DNA of 64,000 nt from Croceicoccus sediminis (GCF_007570835.1 NZ_SUNC01000005.1:62001-126000); one strand, 5' to 3'; positions 28,335 to 37,985 are shown, numbered from the stretch's first letter. The notes: generated from the sequence alone by a model not told the origin. A program made the numbers and translations.

Positions 28335-29777
28335 ATGCACCATAGTGGATCAATCGGCGGGGTCAGTCGCTCCGCCCTTGCTGCGCTCGGCGTGCCGATG
28401 GACCTTGCCGGCACTAGCGCAACCCCGCCGCAGGACTGGCAGGACAACTGGCAGGTCGCGCTCTGGGAACCTCAGGCTTCTCTTTTCCGCCACGGCGCAG
28501 GCGTGACCGCAACGCTCGACAATACACCGGCCGAGATTTTCGACCTGTTCTCGACCGCCCGCTCGGCCCCGGCGAACACCTATCACGTCTCTCCCAATGG
28601 CAGCGACGCCGGCGCGGGCACCGAAGCTGCACCCTTCCGCTCGATCTGGAAGGCTGTCTCGTCCGCGAACGCCAGCGGCCTGCCTGCAAAGGTCGTCATA
28701 AAGGCCGGCGAATACGGCAAGCCCCACAACCCGTCGCAATTCCTGAACCTGCGCCCGACGGTCGACATCGCTTTCGTCGCAACAGGCGGCCGCGTGATTG
28801 TCGGCACGTGGGACGATTTCGGATCGCCCGCGAAGGACGCGACTTATGCCAACTGCCACAGCTATGCGCTGGGCAACGTCGACCGCGTGATCGACCGGGC
28901 GCGATTGGACGCGGACGGTTTCCACCCGGACCTGTTGCGCGTGTCCGATGCCGCGACTTGCAACCGTATCGCGGACAGCTGGACGCTGGAAGCGGGCAGG
29001 ATCTACATCAATCGCGCCGACGGGAAGGCCGTGACCGACGCCAACACACGCGTCCTGCGCGCCGCGGGCGGCACCTGGCGGTTCGACACGCCGGTCAGCG
29101 TCTACGTCGGAGGCGAAGATTCGATCTCTGGCTTCGATACCCAGGGCGGTAGCGGCGGTGCGGGATTCCATTACCAGCCCGACACCAAGCCCGCCGCGAT
29201 GAAGGCCGTCGTCGTCGAACGGTCGACCTTCGGCTATTGCGGGGGCAGCACTTATGAGGCCAACGGCGCGCTGATCTCCAATCTCCACGGCCTGGCGCTG
29301 TTCGCCGACTGCGATGCCAGCAACAACGTGAAGGACGGCTTTTCGGTCGGTCACAATGGCAACTTCGGCGCAAGGGGCCACATGATAACGGCCAACTGCC
29401 GCGCCATCCTGTGCGGGCGCGGATCGGCGCAAAGCTGCAACAGCCTGACCGCCCACGACGATACGATATTGGCCGATTTCGCGGGCGAGTTCGGGCGCAG
29501 CAACGGTGGCAGCGTGCGAACCATCGGCACTTCGCGGTGCTGGCTGGCGGGAACGGCCATCGCCGACGACAGGGGAGACCGCGCATCAGGCGGCACGACG
29601 CCCCCGGCCGCGATCATGGCGGGCGACAGCGCGCAGATCTGGGCTGACCGCGCAGTGATCAGCATGCCGCCTGCCACGGCCCCGGTCTTCGCCGATACGC
29701 AGGCGGCCGTCAGGCTGCGCGCGATGCCTCCGATGCGGAGCAATCCGCAAGGCACCGGCACCGTGGAGCCTTGGTAA
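28335..29777 (+). CDS. Right-handed beta-helix protein, possible spike fibre or polysaccharide-binding/depolymerase protein
   Basis: The 480-residue protein has an N-terminal region of about 80 residues. A parallel beta-helix domain follows, beginning YHVSPNGSDAGAGTEAAPFRS, the opening seen in pectate-lyase-like and phage tailspike folds. Short repetitive turns rich in Gly, Asn and Asp continue to the end (GLALFADCDASNNVKDGFSV). There is no signal peptide or membrane segment, which argues against a secreted lyase and for a phage-like spike released by lysis. It is coupled to the spike-base-like gene (three-base gap) and followed by the polymerase gene. Catalytic residues cannot be assigned. 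Confidence 0.65.
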   Translation: MHHSGSIGGVSRSALAALGVPMDLAGTSATPPQDWQDNWQVALWEPQASLFRHGAGVTATLDNTPAEIFDLFSTARSAPANTYHVSPNGSDAGAGTEAAPFRSIWKAVSSANASGLPAKVVIKAGEYGKPHNPSQFLNLRPTVDIAFVATGGRVIVGTWDDFGSPAKDATYANCHSYALGNVDRVIDRARLDADGFHPDLLRVSDAATCNRIADSWTLEAGRIYINRADGKAVTDANTRVLRAAGGTWRFDTPVSVYVGGEDSISGFDTQGGSGGAGFHYQPDTKPAAMKAVVVERSTFGYCGGSTYEANGALISNLHGLALFADCDASNNVKDGFSVGHNGNFGARGHMITANCRAILCGRGSAQSCNSLTAHDDTILADFAGEFGRSNGGSVRTIGTSRCWLAGTAIADDRGDRASGGTTPPAAIMAGDSAQIWADRAVISMPPATAPVFADTQAAVRLRAMPPMRSNPQGTGTVEPW

Positions 29778-29840
29778 TGCATCGGGGCCGGATCATTCCC
29801 GATCTGGCCCCATAGTATCCCGGCTGTTAGCCCCCGGTGC

Positions 29841-31151
29841 ATGGGGTTATATTCGAACGGAAACGCCGCTTCAGGCGCGATCCACGACTTTGGGCGGGCG
29901 CGGCTTGGCGGGGTTCAGGCGATCGGGCTTTTTGCCGGTCTATGCTATCTTTTACGCGATGCGTTCGCGGTGGTCTGGCGCTGGCTTTTCGACATCGGCT
30001 ACGTGCCTTTCGCATGGTTCGCGTTCGATCTGGCAGGCTTTGCCGCGCTGGCCGCATTTGCCTGGACTTTCGCGGTCCAACGCGGCTCCTTTTTCGGGCT
30101 CTACACGCTCGCGCTCCTACCCTTGTCGGTCTTTGTCGCCGCCCTTACCGTGGATACGGATCCGGCCTTCCTTGGCGCGGCGGTCAAGATGATCGTACCG
30201 CTTTATGCCGGATGGTGCCTTGCCGGGGCGGACATTCCAGCCCTGCCGCCCGTGCGGCGTTGTCTTGTCTTCATCTGCCTTGCCACGGTCGTGGGGATCG
30301 CTCTCGATTCCCTGATGGATTTTCCTTGGTCGGGGATGTCCGTCGATCAGTTCGGTGTCGCCAAGGCCATCGACAAGGTCTGGTCCATCAGCGCGATCAC
30401 GCGCGTCAGCGGCCTTGCCGGGGAATCGACTGCGGCGGCTGCGGTCGCGCTGTTCAGCTGGCTGCTCGTCCACCGCAAGATCGCGCCCGCCAGTTCCGTC
30501 ATGCTGGGCCTGTGCGTGGTGGCCGCCTGCATCGTCACGACAAGCCGCACCGCGGCAGGGATCGCAATGCTGGCCACGGCGTGGATCGCGGCACAGGCGT
30601 GGATGCTGACCTCGCTTCGTCCGGTTCAGGTTCACCGCGCCCTTGCGTGCGGGTCCTTCATCCTCGTCTTCCTGCCCCTCGCCCTCGTCGCATCGGCATC
30701 CGCATTTTCGTTTGCGGACATATCGTCATCGCTCACCAGTTTCGAACAACGCGTCGAGGAAAGCTGGCAGTATCCCTTTGCGCTCTTGTCCGACCGATCG
30801 CCCGTATCGCTGCTCACGGGGTGCGGACTGGGATGCCTGAATTTCCCGGCTCGCTATTCCGAATGGGCCGGCCTGCTTCAGCCGGTCGACAACTTCTATA
30901 TCCTGTGCTTCGCGATGTTCGGGTTGTTCTTCATGCCGGTGCTTGCTGGCATGATCCTGGCCGCGATGCGAGAGCGCGATCGCACGCGGCTCCTCCTGAT
31001 CGCGGCGCTCAACCTCTATACCTTTTTCCTCGAAGGGTTTTCGCCCGCCTTCACGCTTTTCACGATCGGTTACGCTACTAGCGGGATGCACCTGCTGCGG
31101 TTTGGTAAGGCCTGCAAACCCGATCCGGCAACGCAAGGTTTCGCTTACTAG
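29841..31151 (+). CDS. Wzy-type polysaccharide polymerase / O-antigen-ligase-like membrane protein
   Basis: The 436-residue protein has about 10-12 hydrophobic segments and a larger periplasmic loop late in the sequence (about 280-345: SSLTSFEQRVEESWQYPF, then GCGLGCLNFPARYSEW). This is the layout of Wzy polymerases and WaaL-like ligases. An overlapping arginine-rich frame from 29837 is spurious. It lies inside the polysaccharide locus, 63 bases after the beta-helix gene. I cannot separate polymerase from ligase by sequence alone. Confidence 0.72.
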   Translation: MGLYSNGNAASGAIHDFGRARLGGVQAIGLFAGLCYLLRDAFAVVWRWLFDIGYVPFAWFAFDLAGFAALAAFAWTFAVQRGSFFGLYTLALLPLSVFVAALTVDTDPAFLGAAVKMIVPLYAGWCLAGADIPALPPVRRCLVFICLATVVGIALDSLMDFPWSGMSVDQFGVAKAIDKVWSISAITRVSGLAGESTAAAAVALFSWLLVHRKIAPASSVMLGLCVVAACIVTTSRTAAGIAMLATAWIAAQAWMLTSLRPVQVHRALACGSFILVFLPLALVASASAFSFADISSSLTSFEQRVEESWQYPFALLSDRSPVSLLTGCGLGCLNFPARYSEWAGLLQPVDNFYILCFAMFGLFFMPVLAGMILAAMRERDRTRLLLIAALNLYTFFLEGFSPAFTLFTIGYATSGMHLLRFGKACKPDPATQGFAY

Positions 31152-31643
31152 CGAACTAGGGGATGCGGCGGACAGAGTGGCGACACCGCGAACTTCCGTC
31201 AGGATGACGGCACTTTGGCCGCAACACTTTCCGATTCAATCGGCGACGCCTGCAAACTTTTCATTGGCGACGATCGGGACCATGCCCCGATGATCTCCAC
31301 GGCCAGCCTAGTCTGAAAGGGTTCGCGATGAATTTCGTTCGGACCGGCGCAGAGGCGCTGCCCTCAGACAGTCAGTTGCGCCGTCAAACGACTAGCTTTC
31401 TGTCGAGCGGTCGAGCCAAATCTGCGTCAATTGCACCTGACACAGCACAGTCGCGCCATGCCAACCTACGTGCCGCGCAACATCTATGGCTCCACCCTTG
31501 GTGAAACACCGCGCCCCGGATCGCCTTTATGCGTGAGGTGCAACCCCGCTGGCGTTTGAAGCCATGACCGAAAGCCTGCTTCGCCCTGCGTCCCTTGCCG
31601 CCGTCTCCGCACGCCCGACCATCGAAAAGGTCCGCCAAACCGG
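31152..31643. other. Long convergent intergenic region without a recognisable gene
   Basis: Almost 500 bases lie between the ends of two convergent genes, far more than a terminator needs. I see no recognisable gene. A small hairpin, ATCGGG (31273-31278) with CCCGAT (31286-31291), could end the polymerase transcript. A minus-strand stretch at about 31520-31600 vaguely resembles an eroded transposase, and a 58-codon plus-strand frame at 31328 has no recognisable product. It may be a decayed insertion. Confidence 0.4.
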
Positions 31644-33812
31644 TCAGGCGCTGCCGTAACGGTAGTAAGTCTGCCCCGAACCATACTGTCGGCCCAACCC
31701 GTACCGGCGCGCCTGAGCGAAATCGAACTTCGCCATCACCCCGCCGACGATGACGGCATTGCCCGATGCAAGCCGCGACAGCGCGTTGCGCGCAGCCTCT
31801 ACTTCGGTGCGTCCGGCCTCGACCACGAAAACGGTCGCGACATTTGGCCCGCTGGCAAGAACCGGAACATCGGCCAGCCCCAGCACCGGCGGCGCGTCGA
31901 GGACGACGATGTCGAACTCAAGCTCGAAGGCCGCCATGAGGTCGGCAAAACCTGCCGAGTTCAACAGATCGGTCGGCACGGCAGGGACCTGACCGCTGGG
32001 CAAGACGAAGAGATTGGCGACCGGACCTTCCGAAATCGCGTCCCCGACCTTGCCCGATGCCAATACGCCGGAAAGACCCGGCTCGCCCGAAAGTCCGAGC
32101 ATGTCGTGAAGCGCGGGACGGCGCAGGTCGCAGTCGATCAGCAAGACCCGCCGCCCTCCTTCTGCAAAGGCACGCGCGATGCCATAAGCGGTCGAAGACT
32201 TGCCCTCCCCCGGTTCGGCCGACGTGACCAGCAAGCGGTGCGTCTGTCCCGAACGCAAGGCAAATTGCAACGCCGTGCGCAGTGAAACCAAGGCCTCGTT
32301 CAGCGGCTGTCCCGGCGTTTCGAGAGAGCTGTTCATGTCGCCAGGGGCAACCTTGGGCGTGATGCCCAACAGGCGCAGGCCAAGCCGGTTTTCGATCTCT
32401 GCGGGAATGCGGATCGCGTGCTGGCCCTGTTCGCGAAGGGTGACGACAAACCCTGCGATCAGGAAGCCGGTCACCGCGGCCAGCGCGAGATTGAGCGGCA
32501 GGCTGGGTGACGACGGCTTGACCGGTGGCGACGCGCGGTCGATCTGCTGCACGTTGTTGGCGGTGACGTTCGCCTCTGCACTCGTCTGGCGAAAGCGGGC
32601 CAGAAGCCCGTCATAGAGCTGCCGGCTGGTATCCACCTCGCGCATCAGGGTGTTTAGCTTCACCGCGTCGTCGCGTTCCTGCTGCGTCGCGCCTTTCAGC
32701 ATATTGACCCTGCCCTGCAGCTCACGCTCTCGCGCGGCGGCCATACGATAGGAATCGCGGATGGACGTTCGGATTCCCCTGGCCAGCGTCGCGATCTGCG
32801 TGTCGTATTCACGCACTCGCTGGCGCAACGGCGCGATTGCGGGATGACCGGCCTGCTTGTCGGCCAGTTCCGCTTCGAGTGTCGCCTGCACTTGCGCGCG
32901 GCTGGCGACGAGATCCTGCATCGCCCGGTTGTCGATCGCTTCGGCGATGGCGCCGGGTTCGGCACTGGACACCAGTTGCCACTTGCTTTGCGCCGCGATC
33001 CGTTCGTTGCGCGCGTCGGCAAGGGCGGAATTGTAGCTGGTAAGGTCAAAGTCGGTCAGCGACGCGCCATCCCCGCCCGCCACGGTCCGGACCAGGCCGA
33101 CCGAACGGGCATAGTCGTTCGCCTGACGCTCCGCACTTTCGAGCCGGTCACGTGATTCCGCCAGCTGTCGGCCCAGAAAATCGCGGGCATAGACGGTCGC
33201 TTCCAACCGGCGATCCACGTTGTAGCGCGCATAGCTTTCGGCAAAGGCGTTTGCCATGCGTGCGGCAAGGTCCGGGTCGGGACTGGTAAAGGCGATGCCC
33301 ACCACGCGCGAACCCGCAGGCAGCGTGACTTCCAGATTGTCCGCGATCGTATCGAGTACCAGATCGCGCCGCCCCTGCACCGTCGCGCCCTGGCGATCGC
33401 TTCCCGCGCCGACACGCATCGCCGAAAGGAAAGCGCCGGGATTGTCGAACACGCCGGTTTCCTGTGCCACGCGTTCGGCCATGCGACGGCTGGTCAGGAC
33501 ATCGGCATGCGTCTTCAGGAAACGGTCGGCATCGCGGTAACCTTCTCTCGCTGCAGCGTCCTCTCCCATGATCTGCGGCGATTGCTGATCGATCTGAAGG
33601 CTGGACGTCGCGGTGTAACGCGGCGTCAGCAGCATGGTGACGGCAATCCCTGCCAGCAGGCAGCCTGCGACGATGCCCGCGATCAGGAAACGGCTGTGCC
33701 AGATGCTGCCCCAGACACGCTGAAGGTTTATGGCGAGCGCGGTATCGATCGGGTCATCCGCCTTCGCCTTGACGACCGCCGAGCTGCCGGCGAAATCTGC
33801 CATCGTGTTCAT
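31644..33812 (-). CDS. Polysaccharide co-polymerase with BY-kinase domain (Wzc-like)
   Basis: The 722-residue inner-membrane protein controls chain length and export of polysaccharide. It has a first membrane helix (about 40-60), a Wzz periplasmic domain with long coiled coil (about 65-430), and a second helix near 440-460. A C-terminal tyrosine-kinase domain follows, with Walker A SAEPGEGKSS, Walker A' LLIDCDLRRP and Walker B IVVLDAPPVLG. The tail is tyrosine-rich (YGLGRQYGSGQTYYRYG), the expected autophosphorylation cluster. The Wza-like gene lies just upstream with three bases between. Confidence 0.93.
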   Translation of the reverse strand: MNTMADFAGSSAVVKAKADDPIDTALAINLQRVWGSIWHSRFLIAGIVAGCLLAGIAVTMLLTPRYTATSSLQIDQQSPQIMGEDAAAREGYRDADRFLKTHADVLTSRRMAERVAQETGVFDNPGAFLSAMRVGAGSDRQGATVQGRRDLVLDTIADNLEVTLPAGSRVVGIAFTSPDPDLAARMANAFAESYARYNVDRRLEATVYARDFLGRQLAESRDRLESAERQANDYARSVGLVRTVAGGDGASLTDFDLTSYNSALADARNERIAAQSKWQLVSSAEPGAIAEAIDNRAMQDLVASRAQVQATLEAELADKQAGHPAIAPLRQRVREYDTQIATLARGIRTSIRDSYRMAAARERELQGRVNMLKGATQQERDDAVKLNTLMREVDTSRQLYDGLLARFRQTSAEANVTANNVQQIDRASPPVKPSSPSLPLNLALAAVTGFLIAGFVVTLREQGQHAIRIPAEIENRLGLRLLGITPKVAPGDMNSSLETPGQPLNEALVSLRTALQFALRSGQTHRLLVTSAEPGEGKSSTAYGIARAFAEGGRRVLLIDCDLRRPALHDMLGLSGEPGLSGVLASGKVGDAISEGPVANLFVLPSGQVPAVPTDLLNSAGFADLMAAFELEFDIVVLDAPPVLGLADVPVLASGPNVATVFVVEAGRTEVEAARNALSRLASGNAVIVGGVMAKFDFAQARRYGLGRQYGSGQTYYRYGSA

Positions 33813-33815
33813 AAG

Positions 33816-34526
33816 TCAGAACGCCCGAAAAGTGTTGAAGAACGGCGCGGTCAGCAGGAAATCGCGGAACGCGCCCTTCAGCGCCGAATTGTTGACGACC
33901 ACCATGTCCCCGCCGCGCAAGGGCGGGTCGTCCGCCGCACCCGTGCGTATGTCGACCAGATTGAACACTGCTCCGGTGCGCTGGCCGCCCTCCATCCGGA
34001 AGACCATCACCTGGTCCAGCTTGGCCGTTCGGCTGGGGCTTTGCGCCTGCGCGATCATCTCCAGAAGAGTCGCCCGGCCCTGTGGCAGTTCGAAACGGCC
34101 CGGTTCGTTCACCGCGCCTTCGACGGTGACGTACTGGCTGGCCGATCCCTTCACGAAGATCGTCACGCGGGCGTCGTTGTATAGTTCGTCGTCGAGCCGC
34201 GCCTTGATCCGGCGGGTCAGTTCGCCGGTGGTCAGCCCGGCGGCGTCGACGGACCCGATCAGAGGGTAATCGAACCGCCCTTCGGCATCGACGGGCAGTT
34301 CGGCAAAGCTGAGCGAAGGCTCTCCGTAAACGGAGATGGAAAGGCGATCGAACGGACCGATGCGATAGACCGCCCCTTCGGGACGAGCCGTTGCCTCAAG
34401 CGTGCGATAGGCATCGGCCCCACGGGCAAGGCTGTCATCGGGATAGGACTGGCACGCGGCCAGCCCCATCGAAGAGGCGACAACGCAAAGGGCGACGCGA
34501 AGGCGCGCCGGGAAAATCCTGTTCAT
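33816..34526 (-). CDS. Polysaccharide export lipoprotein (Wza-like, short form)
   Basis: This outer-membrane export protein is 236 residues. It begins with a lipoprotein signal, and the lipobox GLAAC puts the modified cysteine at about residue 25. A polysaccharide export domain follows (YRIGPFDRLSISVYGEPSLSF), then a soluble-ligand-binding beta-grasp domain (VTVEGAVNEPGRFELP). It is shorter than E. coli Wza (about 380 residues) and has only one SLBB domain, as in many alphaproteobacteria. The start at 34526 gives the signal peptide. It is coupled to the Wzc-like gene. Confidence 0.9.
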   Translation of the reverse strand: MNRIFPARLRVALCVVASSMGLAACQSYPDDSLARGADAYRTLEATARPEGAVYRIGPFDRLSISVYGEPSLSFAELPVDAEGRFDYPLIGSVDAAGLTTGELTRRIKARLDDELYNDARVTIFVKGSASQYVTVEGAVNEPGRFELPQGRATLLEMIAQAQSPSRTAKLDQVMVFRMEGGQRTGAVFNLVDIRTGAADDPPLRGGDMVVVNNSALKGAFRDFLLTAPFFNTFRAF

Positions 34527-34793
34527 CAATTGCGACCCCGCTGCTTTTTCGATCCGCATCCGCCGCGGTGCAGGCGGGATAGCCATGTTTCGCTTCGTGC
34601 AGCCCACTCCACTCCTCCGCCCAGCATTGCAGCGCATGTTCATGGTGCTGACAGACCCGTGCCATTGCCGAAAGCCGGTTTTGGAACCGTTCCGGACCCA
34701 TGCCGGAAAGTCCGCACCGCATCGGATCAAGTCCTGCCCGAATGGCGTGTTTTCCGGGGTGACGAGCGATGATCCCTCGCGCATCCCTTGGCC

Positions 34794-35990
34794 ATGAGAG
34801 TCGCCATCGTGAACACGCTATATCCGCCGACAACGGTGGGCGGGGCAGAGCGCAGCGTCGCCGTCCTGGCAGAGGCGCTGGCCAATAGCGGCGACGACGT
34901 TCACGTCATCGCACTGGACGATACCGATGTCGTGTCGACACAGCGCGTGAACGGGGTGACGGTGCACCGGTTGCCGCACGAAAACCTCTATTGGCCATTC
35001 GCACAGCATCGGGCCGGGCCGCTGCGGCGCGTCGGATGGCATCTGAAGGATCGCGGTGCGGCGCCAGCCATGCGGGCGGTGCGTGCGCTAGTGACAAAAA
35101 TCGAGCCGGACGTCCTTCACACCAACAACCTGACCGGGTTTGGCGCGGGCGTCATTTCGATGGCTGGCGATCTCGACCTGCCCGTGGTCCACACCTTGCG
35201 CGATTTCAGCCTGCTCTGCCCGCGGGCCAGCCTGTTTCGTGCCGGGCAGGACTGCATGGCCCGCTGCCATCCGTGCCGCATGTTGACCGGCCCTCGCATG
35301 AAGGCCGCGCAGAAGGTGCAGGTCGTAATCGGAAACAGCGATTACATGATCGACCGGCACCGCCGAGCAGGACTGTTCACGCAGTCGGAGGCGCGCACGA
35401 TCTATAATGCCGTGCCGTGCACGGGCGGAGCAAAGCCGAACAGCGGGACAAGGCCAGCGGCCCCCTTTCGCATCGGATTCCTCGGCGCGATAAAGCCGGA
35501 GAAGGGCATCGAATACCTGCTCCATGCCTGCCGGATGTTACCGGCACGGGGATGGTCGTTGACCGTCGCGGGGCACGGGGACGGTGAATATGTCGCCCGC
35601 CTGAAAGAACGATACGGCGACATGCCCATCGAATGGGCCGGCTTCGTCGGCGCAGAGCAAGTCTATGATGCCGTCGATCTGGTCGTCATTCCGTCTATCT
35701 GGCCTGAACCCATGCCGCGCGTCCTGATCGAGGCGATGGCACGCGGCTTGCCGGTCATCGTCTCCGATGCGGGGGGAGCGCCGGAAGTTGCCCGCCATTA
35801 CGCGGGCGCTGCGATCTACGCTCGGCGGGACGTGGCCATGCTGGGTAAGCTCTTGAAAGAGGCGGTGCGTAATCGCCCGGTCCGTAATCCGCCGGACAAG
35901 GACGTCGCCGAAAGGTTTGGCACCGCGCGACTGGTTACCGAATACCGCGAGGCGTACCGCGCCGCGATTGCGCAGGTCGGCCATGGGTAA
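34794..35990 (+). CDS. GT4-family glycosyltransferase
   Basis: The 398-residue protein starts MRVAIVNTLYPPTTVGGAERSVAVLAEAL, the N-terminal domain of GT4 enzymes. The C-terminal domain has FRIGFLGAIKPEKGIEYLLHA and a donor motif PSIWPEPMPRVLIEAMARGLPVI. A TTG two codons earlier is possible. It is divergent from the export gene across 267 bases. An unusual cysteine-containing segment (LCPRASLFRAGQDCMARCHPC, about 143-163) resembles the extra loop in some GT4 proteins of exopolysaccharide loci. The acyltransferase gene overlaps its end by eight bases. Confidence 0.88.
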   Translation: MRVAIVNTLYPPTTVGGAERSVAVLAEALANSGDDVHVIALDDTDVVSTQRVNGVTVHRLPHENLYWPFAQHRAGPLRRVGWHLKDRGAAPAMRAVRALVTKIEPDVLHTNNLTGFGAGVISMAGDLDLPVVHTLRDFSLLCPRASLFRAGQDCMARCHPCRMLTGPRMKAAQKVQVVIGNSDYMIDRHRRAGLFTQSEARTIYNAVPCTGGAKPNSGTRPAAPFRIGFLGAIKPEKGIEYLLHACRMLPARGWSLTVAGHGDGEYVARLKERYGDMPIEWAGFVGAEQVYDAVDLVVIPSIWPEPMPRVLIEAMARGLPVIVSDAGGAPEVARHYAGAAIYARRDVAMLGKLLKEAVRNRPVRNPPDKDVAERFGTARLVTEYREAYRAAIAQVGHG

Positions 35991-36579
35991 TCGTGTGCGC
36001 AACGACAACTTCACACGCCTGGTGGCAATGGACGTCGCCATCTGGGCGCGGCACGCGGGTTGCGGGCCGGGCTGGGGCTTTGCCCTGCGGCATTTGTCGC
36101 TGCGGGCCGGGTTTCATTTCGTTCTTGGCCACCGGATCGTGCGGGCCTTGCGTTCATGGCCCATCATCGGCAGCGTCCTGTTCCGGATCGGCCTGTTCCT
36201 CCTGGAACTGACATGGTCGAGCGAGATCAGCGCGGAGGCGGAACTGGGCGGCGGGCTCTATACGCCCCACCCCTTCGGCATCGTGATCGGCAACGGCTGC
36301 ATCTTAGGACGCGATGTCACGGTCTTGCAGAACGTGACGCTTGGCAGACGCGATCCCGCAGGGGGAAGCGTGCCGGTCGTGGCGGACGGCGTAATGCTTG
36401 GCGCAGGCGCCGTCGTGCTGGGCGCTGTCACCATCGGCGCCGGTGCGAAAGTCGCCGCCAACGCGCTGGTCCTGACTGACGTGCCCGCAGGCGGCATCGC
36501 GATCGGCAATCCTGCGCAGATCAGGCCCGGACGTTCGGCAGGTCCGCGACGATGCCGCCCTTCCGCTCAGTCCGCGTAG
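35983..36579 (+). CDS. Serine acetyltransferase-like hexapeptide acyltransferase
   Basis: The 198-residue protein has an N-terminal helical part (about 1-75) and a left-handed beta-helix of hexapeptide repeats (AELGGGLYTPHPFGIVIGNGC, then DGVMLGAGAVVLGAVTIGAG). It ends as CysE-family proteins do (VPAGGIAIGNPAQI). In a polysaccharide locus it more likely acetylates a sugar or lipid-linked intermediate than serine. Its ATG lies inside the end of the preceding glycosyltransferase, so the two are coupled. It overlaps the convergent peptidase gene by 13 bases. Confidence 0.83.
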   Translation: MGNRVRNDNFTRLVAMDVAIWARHAGCGPGWGFALRHLSLRAGFHFVLGHRIVRALRSWPIIGSVLFRIGLFLLELTWSSEISAEAELGGGLYTPHPFGIVIGNGCILGRDVTVLQNVTLGRRDPAGGSVPVVADGVMLGAGAVVLGAVTIGAGAKVAANALVLTDVPAGGIAIGNPAQIRPGRSAGPRRCRPSAQSA

Positions 36580-37985
36580 GCACGCACCAGTTCGGTCAGC
36601 ACCTTTCGTCCGCGATAGACCGCATCGACGGAAATATGCTCGTTCAAACCGTGCGCGCCGCTTCCCGAAGGATCGTAATAAAGCCCGCTGAAGCCATAGG
36701 CGGGAATTCCCACGGCGGAGAAATAGACCCCGTCGGTCGAACCCGTCGACATTGTCGGGATCAGGGGAACGCCGAGATAGTATTTCGCGACCACCGCACG
36801 CATCGGGTCCAGCACTTGCGGGTCCAGCGGCGGGGCCTTGGCGACCGGCTTGTCCTTGCGAGCCATGGCGATGGCGACTTCCGGATCGTCGATGATCGCG
36901 GTCAGCTCCTCCATGATCTGCGCCGGGGTGTGACCCGGAAATATCCGGCAATTGACGTTCGCGGTCACCGACTGCGGCAGCGCGTTCACCGCGTGCCCGC
37001 CCTCGATCATCGTCGCGACACAGCTGGTGCGCAGCATGGACCGGTACATCTTGTTCTCGTCCAGAACCGCGATGGCATCGGCATCGGTGGAGTCTGCGAC
37101 GACGGCCAGCATCGCCTTGCCCACCGCATCGTCACGCGTCGCGCCGACGCCGGAGAAATAGGCGCGCGTCGTATCGTTCAGCTCTGCCGGAAAGGTATGC
37201 GCGGCGATCTTCTGCAGCGCGGCGCCCATCCGGTAGATCGCGTTGTCGCGCCGGGGCTGCGAACTGTGCCCGCCGGGGTTGGTCACGGTCAGGCGAAAGT
37301 CCTGATAGAGCTTCTCGCCGACCTGCACGTTCTGCACGACGACATTGCCGACGCCGTCCGTCACCGTTCCGTCGGTCAGGCCCGCCCCGCCCTCGTTGAT
37401 GACGAAGGCCGCGTCGACCAGATCGCGATGTTCGGTTGTCAGCCAGTTCGCGCCGTTGAAGGCGGTGTCGGTTTCCTCCCCGCACGTCAGCGCCAGCTTG
37501 ATCGTGCGGGACGGGGCGTACCCGTCCCTGGCGAAATTCGCGAACATGTCGGCCCAGATTGCCGCCATCGCCTTGTCGTCGGCGGAACCGCGCGCCCAGA
37601 AGAACCCGTCTTCCTCGTAAAGCGTGAAAGGATCGCGGGCCCAATCCTTTGGGTCGGCCTCCACCACGTCGATGTGGGCCAGCAGCAGGATAGGTTCCAG
37701 CGAGGGGTCGGAGCCTTTAATGACGGCGAAAAGATTGCCTTCCTCAGGATGGTCGGGATGGACCATGACCTGCACGTTTTCATCGCTCATCCCCGCGCCG
37801 ACAAGGCGGTCCGCGATCTGCCGGGACGCGATGGTGCAGCTGCCCGAAGACAGGGTCGTGTTCGTCTCCACCAGCTCCTTGTAGAGATCGCGGAAGGCCA
37901 GTTCGTCCGCGCTGCGCTGCGCCGCCTGTGCCGACACGGCGAAAAAGGAGGCGGCAAGTGTCAGTGCGGCAAGGCTTTTCTTCAT
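36567..37985 (-). CDS. Secreted M20-family metallopeptidase
   Basis: The 472-residue protein starts with a signal peptide (MKKSLAALTLAASFFAVSAQA), so it should be periplasmic. The M20 catalytic domain has LLAHIDVVEADPKDWARDPF with the first metal-binding histidine and aspartate. GSADDKA supplies the bridging aspartate, CGEETDTAF the catalytic glutamate pair, and a C-terminal GLNEHISV the last histidine-glutamate. A dimerisation domain (about 215-330) is inserted. It would hydrolyse peptides or acyl-amino acids; the substrate is unknown. Confidence 0.9.
   Translation of the reverse strand: MKKSLAALTLAASFFAVSAQAAQRSADELAFRDLYKELVETNTTLSSGSCTIASRQIADRLVGAGMSDENVQVMVHPDHPEEGNLFAVIKGSDPSLEPILLLAHIDVVEADPKDWARDPFTLYEEDGFFWARGSADDKAMAAIWADMFANFARDGYAPSRTIKLALTCGEETDTAFNGANWLTTEHRDLVDAAFVINEGGAGLTDGTVTDGVGNVVVQNVQVGEKLYQDFRLTVTNPGGHSSQPRRDNAIYRMGAALQKIAAHTFPAELNDTTRAYFSGVGATRDDAVGKAMLAVVADSTDADAIAVLDENKMYRSMLRTSCVATMIEGGHAVNALPQSVTANVNCRIFPGHTPAQIMEELTAIIDDPEVAIAMARKDKPVAKAPPLDPQVLDPMRAVVAKYYLGVPLIPTMSTGSTDGVYFSAVGIPAYGFSGLYYDPSGSGAHGLNEHISVDAVYRGRKVLTELVRAYAD

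Noticed and set aside
29837-31081. Overlapping 414-codon frame beside the polymerase gene
   Set aside because: The other frame encodes a normal multi-helix membrane protein; this one is arginine-rich and has no membrane segments.
31328-31504. 58-codon plus-strand frame beginning MNFVRTGAEALPSD
   Set aside because: It has a weak ribosome-binding sequence and no recognisable product; treated as chance.
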